The translations under genes and the position numbers were made by a program. A stretch of DNA of 64,000 nucleotides from Candidatus Latescibacterota bacterium (GTDB taxonomy: Bacteria; Krumholzibacteriota; Krumholzibacteriia; JACNKJ01), in assembly GCA_020633725.1 (NCBI GenBank), contig JACKDC010000003.1, positions 310,001-374,000 of the forward strand. The letters are read 5' to 3'. Below, one piece after another: positions 47,001-55,260 of this stretch. The stretch's first letter is position 1; each line of letters starts with the position of its first letter. The notes under the pieces are model-generated. The model did no database searches. It saw only the letters and a program-made list of their open reading frames with translations, and was not told the DNA's origin.

Positions 47001-47285
47001 CTGCCGGCGGACTTCGGCCTGCAGGCGGCGTCGTCCAACCCCTTCGCGGACGGCATCACGCTGCGCTACAGCCTGCCCAGCGAGGGGCCGGTGGCGATCG
47101 ACGTCTTCGACGTCACCGGGCGCCGCGTCCGCTCGCTGCTGAACGGACAGGGTCCGGCGGGCGATCACCTGCTGGTCTGGGACGGCCGGAACGACGCGGG
47201 CACGGCGATGCCGGGCGGCGTCTACCTGGCGCGGCTCCGGGCCGGCGGCGAGGTGCACAGCGCCAAGCTGGTGCGCGTGCAGTAG
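44058..47285 (+). CDS. Secreted metzincin-like metalloprotease with FlgD tail
   Basis: The protein has 1075 residues. A signal peptide (MLRKLQLTASAALLALGLGAVAAQA) precedes a protease domain whose zinc site reads HEMGHSFGACDEY (H236, E237, H240, third ligand probably D246). A later CLMIN (M290) is a candidate Met-turn. HExxHxxGxxD with a Met-turn is the metzincin pattern, with Asp as third ligand as in snapalysin; HExGHxF...DEY also resembles peptidase family M64. Eight cysteines cluster at 245-299, suggesting disulfides. Repeated beta-sandwich modules (for example VRVWDVPLFAGEEVTF and VAEIWDVYLSDGDQVRF) and a FlgD-type tail (WDGRNDAGTAMPGGVYLARL, ending KLVRVQ) follow. A perfect terminator lies downstream. 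Confidence 0.87.
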   Translation: MLRKLQLTASAALLALGLGAVAAQAQFPEPTLGHMTREDVEAARLSASNNPLGDDPAAWEDVDGMANQAFEPEGNGDRANDDNDTAHYARGSTLIIHVFISHDGGTWTSTDRNAAAAKAQVAKEHYLDIAPAEANLRFDGNGTAFWYYSADLNYTIPYSGTDGTVVEDALAQIGFSDADGDGSRVDDMTMYLQNWNGGYDNVIASFESYVNGRAWAAYGNAQIRLYLDSSGNVWAHEMGHSFGACDEYVESGQCNGGIDCGLCQSWYLDYSVNNGNCQLATCPIDVSCLMINNTFTNICDYTRQHWAWWDSDSNGQLDKTKRRVSGSTYTNIWELWHNGYFYWNNVDQGMMAAQKWTSWSVFGLRSPATADYDPYLYADNNHNNYLANSYTGYPVDFIVGDYNHNRLGDEHIEVRRYSGDTANYNLTFESGTGVLYPDGISRVVNWSDYNTVRVWDVPLFAGEEVTFYGWNVSAGVDIGLALFKSNGDTYFAGRTSAVALADAAGAGASESFTYIVPEDDVYGLVAFANTAVNGSFEIQIGPSPATLAEETPFLSAFPLRLFNYDPNAIYWSVVGTRPDAGTDVIGQLFADENYTQLLDESTTYIPGTPEYVAVDYYYAPYNRDYWRVNRTSGAGLHRTEWEHDPELLPGYQYSSWATGHVVKIWDFSATSGQNYFFREYHSTGSLMDTALYAYTSSNGADNYHGRGDFIGISNYHPAGDGGEWFNVTSPVNGWLGFVMMTQDDNGGSYELMAGPDISMSEDVAVTRSDEMVFASHTIPSSWWTVWGVRPSAGDEASVWLYGDDAYTIGTLAVSDQTGPGVAFVVGDYNHIGSGSTVYPRFWRRSGTGALDMEFEGGGETLSYTPGDANSYDLTWPAGDVAEIWDVYLSDGDQVRFRLEDLSGGMNLGMALFASNGAAYYAPEEAANLLLDGVGPGGEGSFVFTADHSDWYGFVVYNERDNGGSYRVTLQDETTVAVGDPLLPADFGLQAASSNPFADGITLRYSLPSEGPVAIDVFDVTGRRVRSLLNGQGPAGDHLLVWDGRNDAGTAMPGGVYLARLRAGGEVHSAKLVRVQ

Positions 47286-47310
47286 CCGTCAGGACTTTGC
47301 TTCGACGCGA

Positions 47311-47339
47311 GGCCGCCGGCGATCGCCGGCGGCCTTTTT
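47311..47339 (+). terminator. Rho-independent terminator after the metalloprotease gene
   Basis: GGCCGCCGGCG (47311-47321) pairs with CGCCGGCGGCC (47324-47334), forming a fully palindromic stem, followed by TTTTT (47335-47339). Confidence 0.9.
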
Positions 47340-47381
47340 CGTGTGCTCCGGCATTTCGTACCGATTCCGTGCTCTTTCGCC

Positions 47382-47441
47382 TTGCGCCCCCGGGGACCGC
47401 TTAGTAGGTTCTGCACGCAAACAGTACTGATACGGTCCAGT
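47382..47441 (+). promoter_or_regulatory. Candidate suf promoter with possible Rrf2 operator
   Basis: TTGCGC (47382-47387) and TAGGTT (47405-47410) are spaced by 17 bases. A dyad ACTG-N8-CAGT (47426-47441) just downstream of the expected start site, and TTCCGGAA at 47442-47449, could be the operator for the Rrf2 protein encoded next. The dyad is short, so confidence is low. Confidence 0.35.
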
Positions 47442-47464
47442 TTCCGGAAAGCCTGAGAATTTCC

Positions 47465-47907
47465 ATGATTCGGGTCGCCAAGCTCACCGACTACGGCATC
47501 GCGCTCATGACTCGCCTGGCCCAGGAAGAGCCGGGCGGGAGCATCACGGCGCGCGATCTGGCCGCCTCCCTGGGCCTGCCCCTGCCCACGGTCAGCAAGC
47601 TGCTCAAGCTGCTCGCGCGGCGGCAGCTGCTGGTGTCCCAGCGGGGCGCCCACGGCGGCTACGCGCTGGCGCGGCGACCCGAGGAGATCACCCTGGCCGA
47701 GCTGGTGGGCGCCCTGGAAGGGCCGGTGGCCGTCACCGAGTGCGCGGCGGACGACTGCAGCTGCGAGCTCGAAACCACCTGCGACGTCAAGGACAACTGG
47801 AGCTGGATCAACCGGCAGGTGATGAGCGCCCTGGAGGGCGTCACGCTGCGGGAAATGACCGGCTCCCTGGCCAGGCCCGCGGGCGGCAAGCACGAAGGAA
47901 GCGCCTG

Positions 47908-47908
<1 letters not shown>
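47465..47908 (+). CDS. Rrf2-family iron-sulfur-responsive regulator of the SUF operon
   Basis: The protein has 147 residues. The N-terminal winged helix (VAKLTDYGIALMTRLAQ, ITARDLAASLGLPLPTVSKLLKLL, RGAHGGYALAR) is typical of Rrf2/IscR proteins, as are the Cys residues C93, C98, C100 and C106 in the loop that binds an Fe-S cluster. It is the first gene of the suf operon and its stop overlaps the sufB start (TGATG), which implies feedback control of SUF by cluster status. It resembles the SUF-associated Rrf2 repressor type (often called SufR). Confidence 0.92.
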
Positions 47909-49389
<1,481 letters not shown>

Positions 49390-49419
49390 CCCCGGTCCAG
49401 ACAAGGAGTGACTTCCACC

Positions 49420-50172
49420 ATGCTCGAGATCCGCAACCTGCACGCCGAGGCCGACGGCAAGGCCATCCTGAAGGGCATCGACCTGACGCTGCCCCCCGGC
49501 GAGGTGCACGCCATCATGGGCCCCAACGGCTCCGGCAAGAGCACGCTGGCCCAGGTGCTGGCGGGCAACGAGGCGTTCACCGTCACCGAGGGCGAGGTGC
49601 TCTACGCGGGCCGGAACCTGCTGGAGATGGAGGCCGACGAGCGCGCGCTCGCGGGCGTCTTCCTGGCCTTCCAGTACCCGGTGGAGATCCCCGGCGTCAG
49701 CAACACCTACTTCCTGCGCGCCGCGCTCAACGCCGCGCGCAAGCACCGCGGCGAGCCCGAGCTGGACGCCATGGACTTCCTGACGCTGGCCAAGGAGAAG
49801 ATGCGCCTCTTCGAGCTGGATCCCGCGCTGATGAACCGCTCGCTGAACGTGGGCTTCTCGGGCGGTGAGAAGAAGCGCAACGAGGGCTTCCAGATGGCCG
49901 TGCTGGAGCCGCGCCTGGCCATCATGGACGAGACCGACTCCGGCCTCGACATCGACGCGCTGCAGATCGTGGCCAAGGGCGTGAGCGCCCTGCGCGGCCC
50001 CGAGCGCTCCTTCCTCGTGATCACCCACTACCAGCGCCTGCTCCAGTACATCGTGCCCGACCGCGTGCACGTGCTGGCCGGCGGCCGCATCGTCCGCTCG
50101 GGCGGCAAGGAGCTGGCCGAGGAGCTGGAGGCCAAGGGCTACGGCTGGCTGGAGAAGGAGACGGCAGCGTGA
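49420..50172 (+). CDS. sufC: SufC, ATPase of the Fe-S scaffold
   Basis: This 250-residue ABC-type ATPase has Walker A GPNGSGKST (34-42), the SufC-type signature FSGGEKKRNE (146-155) and Walker B LAIMDETDSGLD with E171. ATP binding drives the conformational change of SufBD. The ATG at 49420 is preferred over a GTG 12 bases upstream because AAGGAG (49403-49408) overlaps that GTG. sufD starts inside its stop codon (GTGA). Confidence 0.97.
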   Translation: MLEIRNLHAEADGKAILKGIDLTLPPGEVHAIMGPNGSGKSTLAQVLAGNEAFTVTEGEVLYAGRNLLEMEADERALAGVFLAFQYPVEIPGVSNTYFLRAALNAARKHRGEPELDAMDFLTLAKEKMRLFELDPALMNRSLNVGFSGGEKKRNEGFQMAVLEPRLAIMDETDSGLDIDALQIVAKGVSALRGPERSFLVITHYQRLLQYIVPDRVHVLAGGRIVRSGGKELAEELEAKGYGWLEKETAA

Positions 50173-51509
50173 ACACCCGCAGCGACAACGGCAGCGCCGC
50201 CACCCTGGTGGCCGACTTCGCGGACTTCGCGGGCCGCCGCACCGAGGACGCCGGCCTGCACGCGGGCCGCGTGGAGGCGGCCGCGCAGTTCGCGCGCCTG
50301 GGCCTGCCCGGGCGCGAGCGCGAGGAGTGGAAGTACGCCGACCTGCGCCCGTTCGCCGCGGCCGGCTTCCGCGCACCGCTGGCGGAGCGGTCCGCCGTGG
50401 ACGCCGCGACCGTCGCCGCGCTGGCGCTGCCGGGCCTCGAGGCCCACCGCTTCGTGCTCGTGGACGGCCACTACGCCCCCGCGCTCTCGTCCCCCGGCAG
50501 TCTGCCCGCCGGCGTGACGATCACGCCGCTCGCCGCGGCCACGTCCGCGCAGCTGCAGGCTGCCAGCTTCGGTCAGCTGGCGCGGACCGCCGACAACGCC
50601 TTCGCCGCCCTGAACGCCGCCTACTGGCAGGACGGTCTGCTCGTCACCCTGGCGCCGGGAACCGCGCTCGAGGCGCCGATCGAGCTGCTGCTGGTGAGCA
50701 CCGCCGCCGCCGCCGGGCGCCTGGTGGCGCCTCGCGTCATCGTGAGTAGCGGCTGCGAGAGCAGCGCGACGATCGTGGAGCGGCACGTCGGCCTGCCCGG
50801 CGCGGCGATCTTCTGCGACGCCATCACGGAGCTGCGCGTGGCCGACGACGCCCGCGTCACGCACCTCAAGCTGCTGCAGGAGGACGCCGCGGCCTGGCAC
50901 ATCGGCGGCACCCATGTGCTGCAAAGCGGCGCGCGCAGCCTCTACCGCTCGCTGGAGATCGTCCTCGGCGGCGCCTCGGCCCGCCGCGAGCTGCACCTCG
51001 ACCTGGCCGGCGACCACGCCCGCTGCGAGCTCGAGGCGCTCTACCTGGCGAGCGGCGACCAGCGCCGCGACCTGCGCACGCGCGTGCGCCACTCGGTGCC
51101 CGACTGCGAGACCCACGAGCTCTACAAGGGCGTCCTCGACGGTCACGCGCGCGGCATCTTCGACGGCCTCATCTACGTGGCCCAGGACGCCCAGCGCACC
51201 AACGCCCGCCAGACCAACCGCAACCTGCTGCTCTCGGCCGACGCCACCGCCTACAGCATGCCGCGGCTCGAGATCTACGCCGACGACGTCCGCTGCACCC
51301 ACGGCTCCACCAGCGGCCAGATCGCCGACGAGCAGCTCTTCTACCTGCGCTCCCGCGGCTACGACGTCGAGAGCGCCCGCGCGCTGCTCACCTTCGCCTT
51401 CGCCAGCGAGCTGCTGGAGCGCGTGGAGGCGGAGCCCCTGCGCAAGGCCCTGACGGGCGCGCTGCTGGAACGTCTCCCCCGCAGGGAACTGGTGGAGGGA
51501 TCGCTGTGA
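50169..51509 (+). CDS. sufD: SufD, scaffold partner of SufB
   Basis: The protein has 446 residues and starts with GTG overlapping the sufC stop. Typical SufD features are LPGREREEWKYADLRP near residue 40, the beta-helix core with EASVSY-like repeats replaced by ARVTHLKLLQEDAAAWH, and SHNAT-like conserved HGSTSGQIADEQLFYLRSRG near the C-terminus. It forms the SufBCD complex with SufB and SufC. The N-terminal half is more variable, as usual for SufD. Confidence 0.93.
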   Translation: MNTRSDNGSAATLVADFADFAGRRTEDAGLHAGRVEAAAQFARLGLPGREREEWKYADLRPFAAAGFRAPLAERSAVDAATVAALALPGLEAHRFVLVDGHYAPALSSPGSLPAGVTITPLAAATSAQLQAASFGQLARTADNAFAALNAAYWQDGLLVTLAPGTALEAPIELLLVSTAAAAGRLVAPRVIVSSGCESSATIVERHVGLPGAAIFCDAITELRVADDARVTHLKLLQEDAAAWHIGGTHVLQSGARSLYRSLEIVLGGASARRELHLDLAGDHARCELEALYLASGDQRRDLRTRVRHSVPDCETHELYKGVLDGHARGIFDGLIYVAQDAQRTNARQTNRNLLLSADATAYSMPRLEIYADDVRCTHGSTSGQIADEQLFYLRSRGYDVESARALLTFAFASELLERVEAEPLRKALTGALLERLPRRELVEGSL

Positions 51510-52810
51510 GCAAGGACGACGAAAACGGCCTCCCCGGCGCGCCGGCCGCCTCCGCGACCAGGTCCCGTCCCGCCGGCGCCCGCGCGGGCGCGCTGCTGGA
51601 CGGCGGCCTGCGCGCGGACTTCCCCATCTTCAAGCACAGGGTGCGGGGGCACGATCTCGTCTACCTGGACAGCGCGGCCAGCGCCCAGAAGCCCCAGGTG
51701 GTGCTGGACACGCTGCACCGCTTCTACGCCGAGGGCTACGCGAACATCCACCGCGGGGTGTATCGGCTGAGCGAGGAGGCGACGCGCATCTACGAGGGCG
51801 CCCGCGAGAAGGTGCGGCGCTTCCTGGGCGCGGCCGAGACGCGGGAGATCGTCTTCGTGCGCGGCACGACGGAGGGGATCAACCTCCTCGCGCAGACACT
51901 GGGTCGCCAGCGCGTGGGCGCGGGCGACGAGGTGCTGCTGACCCAGCTCGAGCACCACTCGAACATCGTGCCCTGGCAGATGCTCTGCGAATCCGTGGGC
52001 GCGACGCTGAAGGTGGCGCCCATCGACGACGCAGGCCGCGTCGACCTGGACGCCTACGCCGCCCTGCTCGGCCCGAAGACCAAGCTCGTGGCCCTCGGGC
52101 ACGTCTCCAACGCGCTGGGCACGATCAACCCCGTGAAGCGGATGGTCGCGCTGGCCCACGAGCACGGCGCGCCGGTGGTGGTGGACGGTGCCCAGGCGGT
52201 GCCGCACCTGCCCGTGGACGTGCAGGACCTGGACTGCGACTTCTATGTCTTCAGCGGCCACAAGCTCTACGGCCCCACGGGGATCGGCATCCTCTACGGC
52301 AAGGGCGAGCTGCTGGAATCGCTCCCGCCCTACCAGGGCGGCGGCGACATGATCCGCTCGGTCACCTTCGAGAAGACCACCTTCGCCCCGCCGCCCGGAC
52401 GCTTCGAGGCGGGCACGCCCGACATCGCCGGCGCGATCGGCCTGGGCGCGGCGATCTACTACCTCGAGAGCATCGGCTTCGACGCGATCCAGGCCCACGA
52501 GCAGGAGCTGCTGGCCTACGGCACGCGCCTGCTGGCCGGGATCGACGGCCTCCGCCTCATCGGCACCGCGCCGGAGAAGGTGGGCGTGTTCTCCTTCGTG
52601 ATCGAGGGCGTGCATCCGCACGACATCGGCACCATCCTGGACGGCGAGGGCATCTGCGTGCGCGCCGGTCACCACTGCGCGCAGCCGGTGATGGAGCGCT
52701 ACTGCGTGCCGGCGACCACGCGGGCCTCGCTCGGCCTCTACAACACGACGGCGGACCTGGACGCGCTGGCCGCCGGCCTGCGCCGCGTGAAGGAGATCTT
52801 CCAGTCATGA
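51506..52810 (+). CDS. sufS: SufS, group II cysteine desulfurase
   Basis: This 434-residue PLP enzyme has Schiff-base lysine K253 (FSGHKLYGPTG), H151 and catalytic C391 in RAGHHCAQPVM, the order seen in SufS. It mobilises sulfur from cysteine as a persulfide. An N-terminal extension of about 35 residues, Ala/Gly/Arg-rich, precedes the conserved ADFPIFKHRVRGHDLVYLDSAAS. GTG start overlaps the sufD stop (GTGA). SufU, encoded next, should be its zinc-dependent sulfurtransferase partner. Confidence 0.96.
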   Translation: MSKDDENGLPGAPAASATRSRPAGARAGALLDGGLRADFPIFKHRVRGHDLVYLDSAASAQKPQVVLDTLHRFYAEGYANIHRGVYRLSEEATRIYEGAREKVRRFLGAAETREIVFVRGTTEGINLLAQTLGRQRVGAGDEVLLTQLEHHSNIVPWQMLCESVGATLKVAPIDDAGRVDLDAYAALLGPKTKLVALGHVSNALGTINPVKRMVALAHEHGAPVVVDGAQAVPHLPVDVQDLDCDFYVFSGHKLYGPTGIGILYGKGELLESLPPYQGGGDMIRSVTFEKTTFAPPPGRFEAGTPDIAGAIGLGAAIYYLESIGFDAIQAHEQELLAYGTRLLAGIDGLRLIGTAPEKVGVFSFVIEGVHPHDIGTILDGEGICVRAGHHCAQPVMERYCVPATTRASLGLYNTTADLDALAAGLRRVKEIFQS

Positions 52811-53286
52811 GCGACCTGCGCGACCTCTACCAGGAGATCATCCTCGACCACGGGCGCCACCCGCGGAACCGGCGGCGCATCGAGGGCTGCGACGCCCACG
52901 CCGACTGCCGCCGCGCCGAGGGCTTCAACCCCCTCTGCGGCGACACGCTGACGCTCTACCTCAAGCTGGACGGCGACCGCGTCGCCGACGCCGCCTTCGA
53001 AGGCGCGGGCTGCGCGATCTTCACGGCCTCGTCCTCGTTGCTCACGGACGCGCTGCGCGGCCGCACGGTGGACGAAGCCCGCGCGCTGCTGCACGAGTTC
53101 CTGGCCATGGTCACCGACGAGAACGCGGCGCCCGACCCCGAGGCGCTGGGCAAGCTGGCCGTCTTCGCGGGCGTGCGCGAGTTCCCCGTGCGCGTGAAGT
53201 GCGCGAGCCTGGCCTGGCGCACGCTCGAGGCCGCCCTCGACGACGCCGGCGCGAAGCCGGTGAGCACCGAAGTGGAGACGCCATGA
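52807..53286 (+). CDS. sufU: SufU, zinc-dependent sulfurtransferase
   Basis: This 159-residue IscU-fold protein has C44, D46, C69 and C132 as zinc/sulfur ligands (NPLCGDTL, GAGCAIFTASSSLLTD, VKCASLAW) and the SufU-type insertion between the second and third Cys. It accepts sulfur from SufS. ATGA overlap with sufS. Confidence 0.95.
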   Translation: MSDLRDLYQEIILDHGRHPRNRRRIEGCDAHADCRRAEGFNPLCGDTLTLYLKLDGDRVADAAFEGAGCAIFTASSSLLTDALRGRTVDEARALLHEFLAMVTDENAAPDPEALGKLAVFAGVREFPVRVKCASLAWRTLEAALDDAGAKPVSTEVETP

Positions 53287-53621
53287 GCGAGGAAGCGAAG
53301 CCCAGCGTCGCCGAGCTGGACGCCCTGAAGGCCCAGGTCATCGAAGCCCTGCGCACGGTCTTCGACCCGGAGATCCCCGTGAACATCTGGGAGCTGGGCC
53401 TGGTCTACAGGGTCGAGGTCACGGAGGACCGAGAGGTGGACATCGTGATGACCCTCACCTCGCCCGCCTGCCCCGTGGCCGGCAGCCTGCCCGGCGAGGT
53501 GGAGCGCAAGGCCGCCGCCGTGGACGGCATCGCCGCCGCGCGCGTGGAGCTCACCTGGGAGCCGCAGTGGACGACGTCCATGATGTCCGAGAGCGCGCGG
53601 CTGGAGCTGGGCTTCTTTTAG
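53283..53621 (+). CDS. sufT: SufT-like DUF59/MIP18 protein
   Basis: This 112-residue single-domain DUF59 protein has VFDPEIPVNIWELGLVYRVEV and TLTSPACPVAGSLP, the conserved acidic and Cys motifs of SufT/PaaD-like Fe-S maturation factors. It starts within the sufU stop (ATGA) and closes the suf operon. Its TAG overlaps the stop of the convergent cytochrome gene by four bases (53618-53621). Confidence 0.92.
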   Translation: MSEEAKPSVAELDALKAQVIEALRTVFDPEIPVNIWELGLVYRVEVTEDREVDIVMTLTSPACPVAGSLPGEVERKAAAVDGIAAARVELTWEPQWTTSMMSESARLELGFF

Positions 53622-54688
53622 CCGAGATTCCGGTGACAGCTCATGCAGGCCGCCCCCTGGCCGTGCACCGTCGACTCCCGGTAGTGACACTTCACGCAGA
53701 GCGCCTTCTGGTCGGGGTGCGCGTAGGGATTGGGCAGCGCGTAGGAGCCCGAGACGCGGCCGTCATGGTCCAGGAACTCCACGTTGGGATCCCAGCGCGT
53801 GGACGCCGGCCCGCTGCTCGCGTGCGCGCGGTGACAGCCGAGGCAGGTCAGGCGGCTGTCCTTGGCGGCGCCGCCGGTGCCGTCCACGGTCGTCTCGGCC
53901 TGCTCCAGCGGCACCTCCGGCAGGTAGGCGCTGTTCACGTCGCCCTCGCCCGGCGCGTCCGGCCCGTCGTAGCTGTTGTAGCTGCGGCGGGGTTCCCCGC
54001 TCAGCACCCGGTCCACGGGATGGCCGAAGCCGGCCGTCCCCTCCTCGTGGTAGAAGCCGTGGCAGTTGGCGCACCAGGCGGACCAGCCGGCGCGGTAGGC
54101 CGTGTGCGCCGTGGGGCTCTCGGGGCCGCCGGAGAGCGGCAGTCCCTCGCCCGCTGGCGCGTCGAAGAGGAAGGTGTAGCCGGCGGCGTCGGTCTGCCCC
54201 GCGCCGCGCAGGAAGCGGAAGGTCGCGCCGCCGTGCGGGTCGTGGCAGCTCGTGCAGCCCAGGGCGCTGGAGGGATAGCTGCCCCCGGGGGCGACGGGAT
54301 AGTCCGGATCGGGATCGAGGCCGAGGTCCAGCGACACGATGCTGTGCCCCGCGTGCTCGCCGCCGATGGGGTGAACGGCGCCGTCCGCCGCATCGTTCAG
54401 GTTGATCGCCGCGAGGAAGGCGAAGTTGCCGCCGCCCAGTTCGGGGGGTGGGTTCCGCGGGTCGGCGCCCATCACGGCGCCGTTGGCGGTGGCGTGGCAG
54501 GCCAGGCAGAGATCGGTGGCCGAGGCGTAGCGGAGCAGGCCGGACACGCCGCCCGGCGCCTCGCCCCCCTCGCCGTGGAGCACGTGACAGACCTCGCAGA
54601 TCCCGACGCCGCCGTCGTGGAAGGCGCGCGCCGGCCCGGCCAGGGCGGTCGACAGCAAGAGCAGGCCGATGACCGGCGGGATGCGCAC
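53618..54688 (-). CDS. Periplasmic multihaem cytochrome c (seven CXXCH)
   Basis: The protein has 356 residues. GTG at 54688, behind GGAGGGGAGTCCGAG, gives a clean signal peptide (RIPPVIGLLLLSTALAGPARA). A longer ATG start would add an Arg-rich segment. Seven haem-binding motifs are present: CEVCH, CLACH, CTSCH, CANCH, CLGCH, CVKCH and CMSCH. This is a doubled-CXXCH-type electron-transfer protein. Several additional His residues (for example GGEHAGHS, HPVDR) could be distal ligands. No oxidoreductase domain or membrane anchor is present. A TATACT -10 element at 54764-54769 may be its promoter. Its electron partner is unknown. Confidence 0.88.
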   Translation of the reverse strand: MRIPPVIGLLLLSTALAGPARAFHDGGVGICEVCHVLHGEGGEAPGGVSGLLRYASATDLCLACHATANGAVMGADPRNPPPELGGGNFAFLAAINLNDAADGAVHPIGGEHAGHSIVSLDLGLDPDPDYPVAPGGSYPSSALGCTSCHDPHGGATFRFLRGAGQTDAAGYTFLFDAPAGEGLPLSGGPESPTAHTAYRAGWSAWCANCHGFYHEEGTAGFGHPVDRVLSGEPRRSYNSYDGPDAPGEGDVNSAYLPEVPLEQAETTVDGTGGAAKDSRLTCLGCHRAHASSGPASTRWDPNVEFLDHDGRVSGSYALPNPYAHPDQKALCVKCHYRESTVHGQGAACMSCHRNLG

Positions 54689-54801
54689 CCTCGGACTCCC
54701 CTCCGCGCGGCCGCGGGGGCATCCCCGGCGGCGCCTCGTGATCGTGGACACGGGCCGCGCGCGAGTATAGCCGATCCCTGAGCCCGAAACCAGACTCCGC
54801 C

Positions 54802-54896
54802 TCTGCCCCGCCAGCGAGCGGACCCTTGGGTCGAGCGCCTCACGCAGTGTGAAGCGAGACCAAGGGTCCGCGAGCGCCCGTGTGAAGCGAGGCAGA
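54802..54896 (-). other. Long structured hairpin after the STAS gene
   Basis: GCGGACCCTTGG (54818-54829) pairs perfectly with CCAAGGGTCCGC (54860-54871). An outer TCTGCC (54802-54807) pairs with GGCAGA (54891-54896). A 14-base direct repeat GTGTGAAGCGAGRC lies within. Like the elements at 8689 and 12938 it lies downstream of a minus-strand gene, but the sequence is unrelated. There is no U-tract. Confidence 0.5.
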
Positions 54897-54912
54897 ACGC
54901 CCGCGAGCGACC

Positions 54913-55260
54913 TTACTTCACGACGCTGAGCGCCGCCTCCTGCGACTCGTAGATCGCCAGGAACTGCTCCAGGTTCAGCAGGCGGATCACCGAGAGCACG
55001 GCCTTCGACGCCGGCGCCAGGTAGAAGCCGCCCTCGGCGCCGAACTCCTCGGTGAGCGCGAGCAGCGCGCCGACGCCGCTGGACGCCACGAAGGTCACGC
55101 CGCTCAGGTCCAGGGCCAGGTGCTTGTGGCCCGCCTGGCGCAGCGCGGTGCAGGCGTGGCGCAGGTCGCCGGCCGCGGCGCCGTCGAGACGGCCGGTGGC
55201 CGCCAGGGCCGCCACGTTCCCCTCGCGCAAGGTCTCCTTCAACGTGAACTCGTCATGCAT
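54913..55260 (-). CDS. STAS-domain anti-sigma factor antagonist-like protein
   Basis: This 115-residue STAS protein has the conserved phosphorylation loop DLSGVTFVASSGVGALLAL, with S60/S61 the likely target (SpoIIAA-like DSSG is ASSG here). It starts 8 bases before the stop of the SpoIIE-type gene and is its coupled partner. Partner-switching proteins of this type relay a phosphatase signal to anti-sigma kinases. No sigma factor is in the window. Confidence 0.93.
   Translation of the reverse strand: MHDEFTLKETLREGNVAALAATGRLDGAAAGDLRHACTALRQAGHKHLALDLSGVTFVASSGVGALLALTEEFGAEGGFYLAPASKAVLSVIRLLNLEQFLAIYESQEAALSVVK

Noticed and set aside
43947..47258. 1103-codon minus-strand open frame opposite the metalloprotease
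   Set aside because: Its composition is Val/Ala/Arg/His-rich with no motif; the plus frame has a signal peptide, zinc site and FlgD tail.
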